A stretch of DNA of 64,000 bases from Ahaetulla prasina (lineage: Eukaryota > Chordata > Lepidosauria > Squamata > Colubridae). The stretch lies in contig NC_080546.1 of assembly GCF_028640845.1 (NCBI RefSeq), positions 67,423,205 to 67,487,204 of the forward strand, written 5' to 3'. This document shows, piece after piece, positions 43,665 through 54,900 of this stretch (position 1 is the stretch's first letter; each line of letters opens with the position of its first letter). Under the pieces are notes generated by a model. The model was not told the DNA's origin, did not search any database, and was given only the letters and a program-made list of their open reading frames with translations. A program made the position numbers and the translations under genes.

Positions 43665-43901
43665 ATGGCAGCAAAACAATTAAAGTCAACTGCTACAAAA
43701 ACTCCAGGAACATTAACACCGGGAGTCTCTCCAGCACATACAGCAGATACAAAATCACTAAATTTGGAAGCACTTCAGGATAACCTGAAAGAATTTATGA
43801 AAGAATCTCTTAACGATGCTATGAATTGGCAAACTTCCCAGATAGAGGATAAGTTTAAATTAATTACAGAAGAAATGTCGGAGATGAAAAACACATATTA
43901 G
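43665..43901 (+). pseudogene. L1-9 ORF1 N-terminal part, fused out of frame to ORF2
   Basis: The ATG at 43665 begins MAAKQLKSTATKTPGT and runs through the start of a coiled coil (ALQDNLKEFMKESLNDAMNW). At about 43890 it meets endonuclease sequence (AACACATATTAG). A deletion has removed the rest of ORF1 and the first endonuclease codons. The short shared AAACACAT-like sequence at the join suggests microhomology or template switching. Confidence 0.75.
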
Positions 43902-46900
43902 AACATTAGACCAGAAATATTTGATAAATTCGAAATTGGGAATACATTTTGTTGCATCTGCTACAGAAAAGAAGAATGGACTAGTTGTTTATATAAAGAG
44001 TAATTTATCTGCAACATTAATTGAAGCGGATAATCAAGGAAGATATATTGCTATTGAACTTTTATTGGAAGGGAGAAAAATACTTTTAATAGGAGTTTAT
44101 GCACCAAATCAACAACAAGAAAATTTTTATAAGTTTTTACATAAAAGAATAACATCTTGGGATTATAAAACTTATATATTAATGGGTGATTGGAATGGAG
44201 TGATGGATACCCAGAAAGATAAAAGAAGTCTTAGAAATATTTCCAATCGTGTAAAACTGCCAAAGGCATTCTTTGATTTGATGGAAGATTTAGAATTGAG
44301 AGATGTATGGCGAGAACGCAATGAAAAAGAGAGAGATTTTACATTTTTTTCTGACAGACATCAATCTTTTTCTAGGATTGATTTCATTTTAATTACTAAT
44401 GATTTGTTTTTCAGAGTGAAGAAGACAAAAATTTGTTCTAGAACCTTGTCTGATCATAGTATGGATTGAGTTAGATCGGGAAAAAGAGGCCAGGAGGTCG
44501 TGGAGGATGAATGAGAACTTGTTTAAATATGAACAAAATGTAAATGAATGTAAAACTCTAATGAAGGAATTTTTTTCTTTGAACATGGATAAAGGGACAC
44601 CTATAGAGATAGTTTGGGACACCAGTAAAGCTTATATGAGGGGAATTTTATTAGAGATGAATAATAAATATAGAAATAGACTGCACAAAAGGCGAAAAGA
44701 ACTAGAAGAGGAAATTAAAAGGAAGGAGCAGTTATTGGTAGGCAATCCAGGAGATAGTAAAACAAAAGAGTCAATAAATATATTAAGAGGTCAATTTAAT
44801 ATGTTAATGGCAGATCAGGTGGCAACTAATTTACAATATGTAAGACATAATTTGTTTAATAATTCTAATAAACCTGGAAGGTGGTTAGCATATTTATTAA
44901 GAAAGAAACAGAAACGACGTATAATTGATAAAATAGAATATAGAGGTAAGGAAGTATATCAGAAAAATTGATTAAAAAGCTTTTTAGAATATTATACTAA
45001 GTTATATTCTAGAGATGTGATTAGTGATAAAGATATAGATAGATATTTACAGGACCACGGTATTTTAGAAATTACAGTAGATCAAAGGAAGAGTTGAATC
45101 AATTAATTTCTTCAGAGGAAATAGTGTTTGCAATTAAGCAGCTTAAAGCGAATAAAGCACCAGGTACAGATGGCTTGACAACTACTTATTATAAAATTTA
45201 CAAAATGAGATGATTGTACCACTTAAGGAGTTATTTAACAGAATACAAAGGGAGGCTCCTCCTTCATGGAGGACAGCTTTTATTTCATTAATACCTAAAG
45301 AAGATCGAGATGGTGTTAAACCAGAGAATTATAGGCCAATATCGCTTTTAAATACTGATTATAAGATATTTGCTAAGATACTAGCGAATAGATTGATGCC
45401 ACTGATGAATCAATTAATTCATAATGACCAATCAGGATTTATTAAGGAGAGACAGATGAGATATAATATGAGACAAATTGTAAATTTACTTGAATATTTG
45501 GAAGAAACAGCCAGGTTTCAGCAGCATTCCTCTTTTGGATGCGAAAAGCTTTTGATAGATTGGATTGGCAGTTTTGTTTAAAGTAATAGAAAAATGCAAT
45601 TTGGGGATTATTTTATTCAAGCAATTAAGGCTATATATCAAAAGCAAACAGCTCAAATAATAGTAAATGGTGGATTAACAGAATCTTTCAAGATTGAGAA
45701 AGGGACTAGACAAGGATGTCCCTTGTCACCATTATTATTCATTCTAACTTTGGAAATATTATTGAGTAAGATCGTGGTTTAGATCGAATAAAAGGAATTA
45801 GAATTAAAATCAAGATTATAAATTAAGAGCGTTTGCAGATGATTTGGTTGTTTCTTTATCTCAACCAATACATTCAGCTGTATATTTGATGGAGACAATT
45901 GATCAGTATAGTAAGGTATCTGGGTTTAAAGTGAATCAACAGAAGACAAAATGATAATTAAAAATATGAATACACATCAGAGGAAGAATTAGAAAGAATA
46001 ACTGGATATGAAGTAGTTAAAAGGTTAAATACTTAGGAGTATACATTACAGCATCGAATGTAAAATTATATAAAAACAATTATGAGGTATTGTGGGGAAA
46101 AGTAATTAAAGAAATGGAGAATGGAAGAAGTTACAATTATCATTGTTGGGAAGAGTGGCAGCTATAAAATGAATGTTTTGCCTAGATTTTTATTTTTGTT
46201 TCAAATGATTCCAATTTTGAAGAAAGATGCAAATTTACAAGAATGGCAAAAGGATTAATAAATTTGTATGGAAGGGTAAAAACCGAGGATAAAGTTAAAA
46301 ATAATGCAAGGCGTTAGGGAAAGAGGGGTTTAAAATGCCTAATTTGAAATTGTACTATGATGCAGTTGTTTTAACTTTAATTTCTGATTGGATTAATTTA
46401 ACAGAGGAAAGGATTTTGAATATAGAAGGTTATGGTTTGTTATATGGATGGCACGCATATGTAATATATGACAAGAAAATTGATAAGACATTTAAGAATA
46501 ATATGGTCAGAAGTGCGTTGTTGAGGATTTGGAAAAAATATCAATATAAGTTAGATGGAAAGATACCAATATGGACCATCCCCAGACATATGATAGAGAA
46601 TATAAATATATTACAAAAAATGGAAGTTATCACTTACAAAGAGCTTTTGACTATGGAAAAAGGGGAATTACAGTTGAAATCTAGGAGAAATTGAGGATGA
46701 AGGAAGAAATTATACATGGTTCCAGTATGGACAATTGCAATCTAGATGGAAAATAGATCAGAAAATTGGTATAAGGCAAAGTGATGATAATCTGGTAAAA
46801 CAAATAAAAGATCAAGGTCAACAGCATATAAAGAGATTATATAATGTATTGGTTGAAATTGATTCAGAAATGGAGTTGGTTAAAGATTGTATGATAAAAT

Positions 46901-47482
46901 GGGCACAAAATTTTCAACAACCTATAATGTTAGAAACATGGGAAAAAATTTGGGTGAGGAATGTTAAATTCACAAGCACAAAATTTAAGAAAATTTTATA
47001 AAATGTTTTATAGATGGCATTTAGATCCTAAAAAACTGTCATGTATGTATCCAAATGTGAAAGCAAAATGTTGGAGATGTGATTGTGAGGATGCTACCTA
47101 TTATCATATATGGTGGACTTGCAAAAAAGTTAAAGCCTTTTGGATTAAAATATGGTGGATTATGCAGAACATTTTGAAAAAGAAGATCAAGTTTGTTCCA
47201 CAGTTCTTTTTATTAGGAATAATCTCAGATTGCACTGTTATAGAGACAAAACTGATTCTGAATTTAATAACTGCTGCAAGATTATTGATTGCACAATATT
47301 GGAAGAAAGAAGACTTACCTACAATTGGAGAATGGATTAGTAAAGTATCAAATTTAGCAGAAATGGCAAAAATTTCTGCCTACTTGAAAGACTGTACACA
47401 AGAAAAATATATATTGGAATGGAGGAAGTGGATTGATTATATTCAAAATAAGTATCAGATTAAAATATCAATTAGTTTTTGA
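43893..47482 (+). pseudogene. L1-9 ORF2 (broken, many 1-base deletions)
   Basis: The endonuclease is open in 43921-44469 (INSKLGIHFVASA, GDWNGVMDTQ, FFSDRHQSFSRIDF, SDHS). The linker is at 44507-44971. The RT is at 45210-45782 ([34 protein letters not shown]). The FADD region near 45832-45845 is readable but shifted. C-terminal blocks are at 46335-46694, 46735-47001 and 46961-47482, the last with the cysteine motif. From about 44970 onward most lesions are single-base losses in homopolymers, unlike the mixed lesions elsewhere. Confidence 0.85.
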
Positions 47483-48123
47483 GTGAAGTTAGGAATTATT
47501 ATGTATTAGTTTAAGAAAGAAGGGAATTGATAGTGTGATGGTGTGAAATGGAATATGTTTTATGTTATATTTTAGATTATGTTTGTTAGTTACAATACCC
47601 TGTATTCTGTTCTGGGAAGTCTCGGGGGGGGGGGGAAGGAGGCGGGGAAGGGGAAGACTATAAATTGATTGGTTGCCATTGTACAGGAATAATGGTAGAA
47701 TTAAACAAGTTGGAATGGTGTAATGTCGGGACTGCTCGGCAAACACTCCCGAAGGAAAGGGTAAGGAAAGAGGAGTAAAGAAGGAAGAAAGTAGGTAGGT
47801 AGGTGGGTAGGGAGGAAAGAAGGGAGGGAGAAGAAAGGATAGGAGGAGGAGAAGAAGGAGAAGATAGAGGGTTAGAAAGGATGGTAGTGAGAAGTGGGAA
47901 AGAGGAGGGGAAGTAGGAAAGCGAGGAGAAGGTGGTGGGGGAAGTTTAAGAAGGATGAGAAGGGAAGAAAGGATTAAAGGGGGGAGTGGCAGTCGAGCAG
48001 CCCTGACTGAGTATAATTTGAGTATAGGACTGATTGTTGGATAAGTGATTGTATTGTACACTGGTCAAATTGTGGGAATTATTATGGAAAAATAAAAATT
48101 TTTTGCAAAAAAAAAAAAAAAAA
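47483..48123 (+). other. L1-9 3'UTR, purine-rich, with polyA
   Basis: It contains a G12 run near 47625 and a GGAAGG/GTAGGTAGG-rich purine tract (47760-47980), with an AATAAAAA signal at 48090 and polyA to 48123. It is duplicated nearly base for base at 49871-50513. Confidence 0.8.
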
Positions 48124-49562
48124 AAGATTGCGAAAGGAACAAGACAGGGATGTCCTTTATCACCATTATTGTTTATTCTAACTCTAGAACCATTATTGGA
48201 TAAAATACGAGAAGTAAAGGAGATGAATTAAAGTTAGACAACATGAATATAAGCTGAGAGCTTTTGCAGATGACCTGGTGATTACTATAACAAACCCTAT
48301 AAACTCTAGTAAATCTTTGTTGGAAATAATTGATCAATATGGGAAGGTTTCAGGGTTTAAGGTAAATCAGAAAAAGACAAAAGTGATAATAAAAAATATG
48401 GCCAGACAACAGAAAAAAAAATTAGAGGAAATAACAGGATTTGAAATTGTAAAGAAGGTTAAATACTTAAGGGTCTATATTACATCGTCAAATGTGAAAT
48501 TGTATAAGAATAACTATGAGGTTTATAAAAGTTCAGAAGGAGTTGATTGTTTGGAAAAATTGCAATTATCCTTGCTGGAGAATAGCTGCTATTAAAATGA
48601 ATGTTTTACCTAGATTTTATTCCTCTTTCAGATGATACCAATAATTAAGAAGATAAGAATCTTGAGGAATGGCAGAATTAATAAATTTATATGGGAAGGT
48701 AAAAAGCTAGGTTAAAATGAAAATAATTCAAGATTCCGGAAAGGGAGGTTTAAAATGCAATTTTAAATTATACTATGAAGCAGCTGCTCTCTCTGTAATA
48801 AGTGATTGGTTTAATTTAACGGAGGAAAGAATTTTGAATATAGAAGGTTATGACTTGCTATATGGATGGCATGCATATTTAATTTATGACAAAAAGTGGA
48901 TAAGGCCTTTAAAAATCATGTGTTAAGATCTGCACTTCTGTGTTTGGAAAAAATACTCTTACAAACTAAATTATAAGGTTCCTATATGGGCAAGTCCTAG
49001 ACATACAATAGAGAATATAAATATAGAACAGGAAATGATTACATATAAAAATCTTTTGTATACTGAAAGAGGTAATTTGCAATTAAAATCTTTGCACGTA
49101 CTAAAAGAAGAAGGGAAAAATTATACTTGGTTTCAATATGAGCAACTCGTGCTAGATGGAAGGAAGATCAGAAAATTGGTATAGAGCAGAACGAGAAATT
49201 TGGTAAAGCAAATTAGAAATCAGTCTCAGGAGCATATAAAAGATTGTATAATGTATTACTTGAAATAGATTCTGAAAGGGACTTGGTAAAGGACTGTATG
49301 ATAAAGTGGGCAAAAATTTTCAGGAGCCAAAACTTGGGAAAAATTTGGGTTAGAAATGTTAAATTCATGAGCACAGAATCTAAGGAAAATTTTATAAAAT
49401 GTTTTATAGATGGCATTAGATCCTAAGAAATTATCGTGTATGTGATATGCAAGCAAAATGTTGGAGATGTAATTGTGATGATGCTACATATTTTCATATT
49501 TGGTGGACTTGTAAGGATATAAAGGCCTTTTGGATAAAAATTTGGTGGATTTTACAAAATGT
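48124..49562 (+). pseudogene. L1-8 ORF2 RT/C-terminus, first (degraded) copy
   Basis: It begins with [16 protein letters not shown] and has the FADD motif near 48266. It then breaks repeatedly through deletions of 1-5 bases, nearly all in homopolymers or short runs (for example GAAAAATTGC here against GAAAAAATTGC in the second copy). It joins L1-9 sequence at about 49562. Compared with 50514-52325 it contains no extra information. Confidence 0.8.
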
Positions 49563-50513
49563 TTTGAAAAGAAGATCAAGTTTGTTCCACAGTTCTTTTA
49601 TTAGGAATAATCTCAGATTGCACTGTTATAGAGACAAAACTGATTCTGAATTTAATAACTGCTGCAAGATTATTGATTGCACAATATTGGAAGAAAGAAG
49701 ACTTACCTACAATTGGAGAATGGATTAGTAAAGTATCAAATTTAGCAGTAATGGCAAAAATTTCTGCCTACTTGAAAGACTGTACACAAGAAAAATATAT
49801 ATTGGAATGGAGGAAGTGGATTGATTATATTCAAAATAAGTATCAGATTAAAAAATATCAATTAGTTTTTGAGTGAAGTTAGGAATTATTATGTATTAGT
49901 TTAAGAAAGAAGGGAATTGATAGTGTGATGGTGTGAAATGGAATATGTTTTATGTTATATTTTAGATTATGTTTGTTAGTTACAATACCCTGTATTCTGT
50001 TCTGGGAAGTCTCGGGGGGGGGGGAAGGAGGCGGGGAAGGGGAAGACTATAAATTGATTGGTTGCCATTGTACAGGAATAATAGTAGAATTAAACAAGTT
50101 GGAATGGTGTAATGTCGGGACTGCTCGGCAAACACTCCCGAAGGGAAAGGGTAAGGAAAGAGGAGTAAAGAAGGAAGAAAGTAGGTAGGTAGGTGGGTAG
50201 GGAGGAAAGAAGGGAGGGAGAAGAAAGGATAGGAGGAGGAGAAGAAGGAGAAGATAGAGGGTTAGAAAGGATGGTAGTGAGAAGTGGGAAAGAGGAGGGG
50301 AAGTAGGAAAGCGAGGAGAAGGTGGTGGGGGAAGTTTAAGAAGGATGAGAAGGGAAGAAAGGATTAAAGGGGGGAGTGGCAGTCGAGCAGCCCTGACTGA
50401 GTATAATTTGAGTATAGGACTGATTGTTGGATAAGTGATTGTATTGTACACTGGTCAAATTGTGGGAATTATTATGGAAAAATAAAAATTTTTTGCAAAA
50501 AAAAAAAAAAAAA
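49563..50513 (+). pseudogene. L1-9 C-terminus and 3'UTR, second copy
   Basis: This duplicates 47172-48123. The ORF2 end is better preserved here (49673-49876, ending KYQLVFE) than in the first copy, where two bases are missing near 47464 and shift the frame. The 3'UTR and polyA follow and abut L1-8 RT at 50514. Confidence 0.8.
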
Positions 50514-52325
50514 AAGATTGCGAAAGGAACAAGACAGGGATGTCCTTTATCACCATTATTGTTTATTCTAACTCTAGAACCATTATTGGATAAAATACGA
50601 GAAGTAAAGGAGATAGAGGGAATTAAAGTTAGACAACATGAATATAAGCTGAGAGCTTTTGCAGATGACCTGGTGATTACTTTAACAAACCCTATAAACT
50701 CTAGTAAATCTTTGTTGGAAATAATTGATCAATATGGGAAGGTTTCAGGGTTTAAGGTAAATCAGAAAAAGACAAAAGTGATAATAAAAAATATGGCCAG
50801 ACAACAGAAAGAAAAATTAGAGGAAATAACAGGATTTGAAATTGTAAAGAAGGTTAAATACTTAGGGGTCTATATTACATCATCAAATGTGAAATTGTAT
50901 AAGAATAACTATGAGGTTTTATGGCAAAAAGTTCAGAAGGAGTTGATTGTTTGGAAAAAATTGCAATTATCCTTGCTGGGGAGAATAGCTGCTATTAAAA
51001 TGAATGTTTTACCTAGATTTTTATTCCTCTTTCAGATGATACCAATAATTAAGAAAGATAAGAATCTTGAGGAATGGCAGAAGGGAATTAATAAATTTAT
51101 ATGGGAAGGTAAAAAAGCTAGGGTTAAAATGAAAATAATTCAAGATTCCCGGGAAAGGGGAGGTTTAAAAATGCCCAATTTTAAATTATACTATGAAGCA
51201 GCTGCTCTCTCTGTAATAAGTGATTGGTTTAATTTAACGGAGGAAAGAATTTTGAATATAGAAGGTTATGACTTGCTATATGGATGGCATGCATATTTAA
51301 TTTATGACAAAAAAGTGGATAAGGCCTTTAAAAATCATGTGTTAAGATCTGCTCTTCTGCGTGTTTGGAAAAAATACTCTTACAAACTAAATTATAAGGT
51401 TCCTATATGGGCAAGTCCTAGACATACAATAGAGAATATAAATATAGAACAGGAAATGATTACATATAAAAATCTTTTGTATACTGAAAGAGGTAATTTG
51501 CAATTAAAATCTTTGCACGTACTAAAAGAAGAAGGGAAAAATTATACTTGGTTTCAATATGAGCAACTACGTGCTAGATGGAAGGAAGATCAGAAAATTG
51601 GTATAGAGCAGAACGAGGGAAATTTGGTAAAGCAAATTAGAAATCAGTCTCAGGAGCATATAAAAAGATTGTATAATGTATTACTTGAAATAGATTCTGA
51701 AAGGGACTTGGTAAAGGACTGTATGATAAAGTGGGCACAAAATTTTCAGGAGCCAATATTATTGGAAACTTGGGAAAAAATTTGGGTTAGAAATGTTAAA
51801 TTCACGCAGGCACAGAATCTAAGGGAAAATTTTTATAAAATGTTTTATAGATGGCACTTAGATCCTAAGAAATTATCGTGTATGTACCCAGATATGCAAG
51901 CAAAATGTTGGAGATGTAATTGTGATGATGCTACATATTTTCATATTTGGTGGACTTGTAAGGATATAAAGGCCTTTTGGATAAAAATTTGGTGGATTTT
52001 ACAAAATGTTTTGAAAAAGAAGATAAAGTTCCTGCCGCAATTTTTTTTGTTGGGAATTATTACGGACTGTACAGTAATTGAGACTAAATTGATTTTAAAT
52101 CTAATAACAGCAGCAAGATTACTAATAGGACAATACTGGAAGAAAAAAGAAGTACCTACAATAGAAGAATGGATATTGAAAGTTGCCAATTTGGCTGAGA
52201 TGGCGAAGATATCAGCCTTTTTGAAAGACAATACGCAAGAAAGATACTTAAAGGAATGGAAAAAATGGATTGACTATATTCAAAGTAGATATCAGACTAA
52301 GAGTTATCAGACTGTTTTTGAATGA
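50514..52325 (+). pseudogene. L1-8 ORF2 RT second half and C-terminus, open frame
   Basis: This is the longest open L1 frame in the window. The open reading frame runs from 50439, but codons before 50514 derive from the L1-9 tail. L1-8 coding starts at [16 protein letters not shown], includes the catalytic FADD (50658-50669), the thumb region ([31 protein letters not shown]) and the long C-terminal domain. The cysteine motif is near 51907-51958, and the ending is SYQTVFE. About 600 residues are intact. The endonuclease and first RT half are missing, so the product could not be a full retrotransposase. Confidence 0.85.
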
Positions 52326-52558
52326 TTATGATGTATTATTTTTGATTGTTTTCGGGGAAGTTAGGAATTGATGATTGTAGGGGTATAATTAAGTTGGGAC
52401 GAATTTTTTTTAGCATATGTTTGTTTTATTTTTAACTATACCTTGTGCTCGTTCTGGGAAGTCGGGGGGTGGGGGGTTGTGAAGGGAGGGGGGAGGGGAG
52501 GTGGGGGGAAAGGGGGGGAAGAATTTTCTGTAAAACTTTTTGAATAAAAAAATAAAAA
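52326..52558 (+). other. L1-8 3'UTR with G-rich tract
   Basis: A G-rich stretch at 52463-52518 (GGGGGGTGGGGGG and GGGAGGGGAGG blocks) precedes an AATAAAAAAATAAA tail that ends at the TSD. It has the same architecture as the other L1 3'UTRs here. Confidence 0.8.
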
Positions 52559-52574
52559 AATAAACAGGGAACTT

Positions 52575-52885
52575 CTATTTTTATGCAATATTCAAGATAT
52601 TAGAGCAGACAAGGCAAGAAATTCTGAACAATATGGGTAATTGTCTGCTTTAGTTCACATTCTTTGCTATTTTTTTAAAAATAAAAAGGTTACATAGCAA
52701 GACCTCTGCCACAATTAACATTCCTAAATATATTTTCTTCAGAATAACTTCAATAAGCTGAGGGGATGTTTCTTCTGAATGACTGCATTGTCTAGGTGAA
52801 CCCCTATGATCATTATCTTGGAGCAGAAATCCCAATGAAATCAAAGAATCATATTTATTTTCATCTGATTGGAAGCAGAGGATGA
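52575..52885. other. Non-coding sequence, nothing recognised
   Basis: AT-rich flank of the L1-8 insertion. It joins 41342-41512 in the pre-insertion state. No motif was recognised. Confidence 0.4.
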
Positions 52886-53568
52886 TACTTACACAAAATA
52901 GAGAAACACCCCCACAATATGAATAAACGGGATGACACCTCCCGCCTACCAGACATCTGGAAACTGGCCTTAGTCAACAAATGAGTCCCAGCCATGAAAA
53001 TACACACAATGCCACCACCGATCATCCTCACCAGATTCAAACCCAAACCCATCCCACAGACGAAATACAACCACCACCCAGAAGCCAGACCATGCTGGCA
53101 CCACTGGCTGCTGCAGCCCCCTCTGATCCCCACACAAAGCAAGCTGACACACACCAGGAACACATGACAGGACCTCGGACTCGGAGCCAGGCTAGGGCCC
53201 GGGATGCCGCATCACAGCCATCTTCTCAAGACATCACATCACAGAACTCCAGAAGCCAAAACACCAAAGCTCAGGAACAAAAGACTAGGGCCACACCCAC
53301 ACAGGATGCTGCGAGGCAGCCGACTAATCTGCAAACACCCACTCCATCTACCAATCAAGATGCAACCACATAGCCAACCAACCTGCTCACAGCAACACTC
53401 CCCACCTCCCCATCAGTATTTATAGAGAGACGGCAGCTCCGACCACGCTTTGCTCACAGAAGCACGAAGCCAAAAGCACCAGCCTAAAGGTGATGAGTGA
53501 GACCTCGTCGAAATGTCGCCAAGATACTCTCAACCTTACAAGGGAAAAGACCCAAATATGCCAAGACC

Positions 53569-53634
<66 letters not shown>
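52886..53634 (+). mobile_element. Penelope-like element 3' end
   Basis: A 33-codon terminal ORF piece (52886-52984, HKIEKHPHNMNKRDD then LPDIWKLALVNK, stop) resembles the residues after the GIY-YIG endonuclease of Penelope-like proteins. It is followed by about 580 bp of 3'UTR that includes UGAUGA...GAAA core words (53491-53513) and the block CTCTCAACCTTACAAGGGAAA. A TAGA tandem array (53569-53634) closes it. A related tail occurs at 62912-62985. Assignment rests on motif recognition and is moderately secure. Confidence 0.5.
53569..53634 (+). repeat. TAGA microsatellite
   Basis: About 16 uninterrupted TAGA units follow directly on the Penelope-like tail and precede the CR1-3 5' region. Confidence 0.95.
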
Positions 53635-53635
53635 T

Positions 53636-54900
53636 TTTAGGCTCTGCACATGCGCGAGGAATGGAGGCTCGCGGCTGAGTCGGGAGACGACGAGGGACGT
53701 TTTTCTCCAGAATGGTGGCTTCCTGAGACTCGCCGAGCCGCCTGTACCCCCTGACCCGCTGGACTATCATCCCAGCAGCCGCAGGAGGGGTCTTTGGACC
53801 CTCTCGAGTTAGCGGCTGCAGAGAACGGGCGGGGGGGCGGCGATGCAGTGAGCAGCGGATGAGCGGACAAGCGGCCATTTCGCGAGGCGCGCGGCCTGCT
53901 GCTGGCGGCCTGCTGGTAGCCGGCTGTTCTTCGGCCTGCAATTCTCCCGGCGTCTTATGACATCTTGGCGTCCTTGGCACCGGATGGTTTTCATCTTCCC
54001 AGCAGCCCGGGAGTGCTCTGTTGGGCTGCTGAGGTATGTGTCCTTAGTGGAGGTGGTGGACATGAAGACCGGGCCTGATGGGAGATGCAGACAGCGGCGG
54101 CCATGGTGCGGGCGGTTGGGGCGATATGCGGTAGGACACGACCCACGCTCGCATTGGTCTATCGGCGCCTGGTCCGTGGAGCTTACATCTGCACCCGCCT
54201 TTATCATCGGTACTGGAAGTAGGACGAGACCGCGGCATGGAAATAAGGCCGCGGGGGGTGAGCTTCGAGAACGGCGTCCTTTTTAGCCCCATGTACTATT
54301 CTCCTCGCTGGGTCATTGTGGTTTCGACGGGTTTTGGACCCCCGCCCTGTTTGGAAGAGGGGGGGAGGGGACTCCACCCGGTTTTATAAGATCTATCCGG
54401 GGACTCCCTTTTCCGGAAATTGACAGTGCCAGCGATGGTGGGGATGACGATGCTACTCACCTATTTGCCACATGGGTGTTGGCCCCCTCTGACTTACCAC
54501 CGGACAGAGTGGCCTCACATGGGTTGGACCATCTTCTTGCCTGTCCATTCTGAGGATATGACTTTCTCTCGCTGTCTCTACTGTTCAACATGTGATACTC
54601 CGCACATGAACTCCTCTGCCTGCGGGGTGCCCCCGCCTCACAGGAACGGCCCACTGCATTACCAAGGGCCGGCCTCAATGACGGGTCTTGGGACCCACAG
54701 AGGTGGCATGCGTCTAGGAAGAGCCTTTGGGGATTTTTAAACAGGGAATTTTTAAAGGGGGGAGGGTAAGGGTGGGTGTTGGGGGAAACCCATCGGGGAG
54801 GGTATGTCCAGTCCTTGCACGTGCTCACGACACTATTTTAGCTGGTCCGAAGACAGGGGGGAAGGGTTTGAACAGAGCAGAGAGTACCATTCCATCAGTA
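53636..54900 (+). promoter_or_regulatory. CR1-3 GC-rich 5'UTR or ORF1 remnant
   Basis: CpG-rich sequence before the endonuclease ORF. Short ORFs on both strands lack zinc-finger, PHD or esterase features that CR1 ORF1 proteins can have, so I regard it as leader. The exact 5' limit against the TAGA array is not certain. Confidence 0.4.

Larger units (their letters stand above)
42728..48123 (+). mobile_element. L1-9: L1 nested in L1-8 with 17-bp TSD
   Basis: The repeat AAGATTGCGAAAGG(G/A)AC lies at 42711-42727 and 48124-48140 (one mismatch), so the insertion point is exact. The element has a long 5'UTR with tandem monomers (42728-43664) and an ORF1 start at 43665. A deletion fuses ORF1 codons to the endonuclease at about 43893. 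ORF2 continues to about 47481, followed by a purine-rich 3'UTR with a G run and a polyA tail at 48107-48123. Confidence 0.9.
47172..52010 (+). repeat. 2.4-kb tandem duplication within L1-8/L1-9
   Basis: Unit 1 (about 47172-49562) and unit 2 (about 49562-52010) carry the same order: L1-9 C-terminus, L1-9 3'UTR and polyA, then L1-8 RT and C-terminus. The L1-9 portions are nearly identical (offset 2388-2390). The L1-8 portion of unit 1 lacks about 57 bases relative to unit 2, lost in many small steps. The junction near 49562-49576 falls in TTTTGAAAA(A)GAAGAT, a sequence common to L1-8 and L1-9. Unequal homologous exchange between the two L1s, or mis-assembly, would both give this. Confidence 0.85.
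41529..52558 (+). mobile_element. L1-8: L1 insertion with 16-bp TSD, containing nested L1-9
   Basis: The direct repeat AATAAACAGGGAACTT lies at 41513-41528 and 52559-52574. Inside are a 5'UTR (41529-42116), the ORF1 start, a large deletion joining ORF1 to the RT, the nested L1-9 (42728-48123) and a tandem duplication. The second copy then carries a long intact end of ORF2 (to 52325) and a G-rich 3'UTR with A-rich tail. So the whole 11-kb block entered as one L1 and was later enlarged. Confidence 0.9.

Noticed and set aside
47489..48061. Minus-strand ORF of 190 codons (repeated at 50047-50451)
   Set aside because: It is the pyrimidine-rich complement of the L1-9 3'UTR and is compositional.
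53569..53634. CRISPR-like regular repeat
   Set aside because: It is a pure TAGA microsatellite without spacers. No CRISPR array exists in this eukaryotic window.
53420..54292. Minus-strand ORFs of up to 186 codons in the CR1-3 5' region
   Set aside because: They include a translated TAGA microsatellite and GC-rich leader and have no conserved motif.
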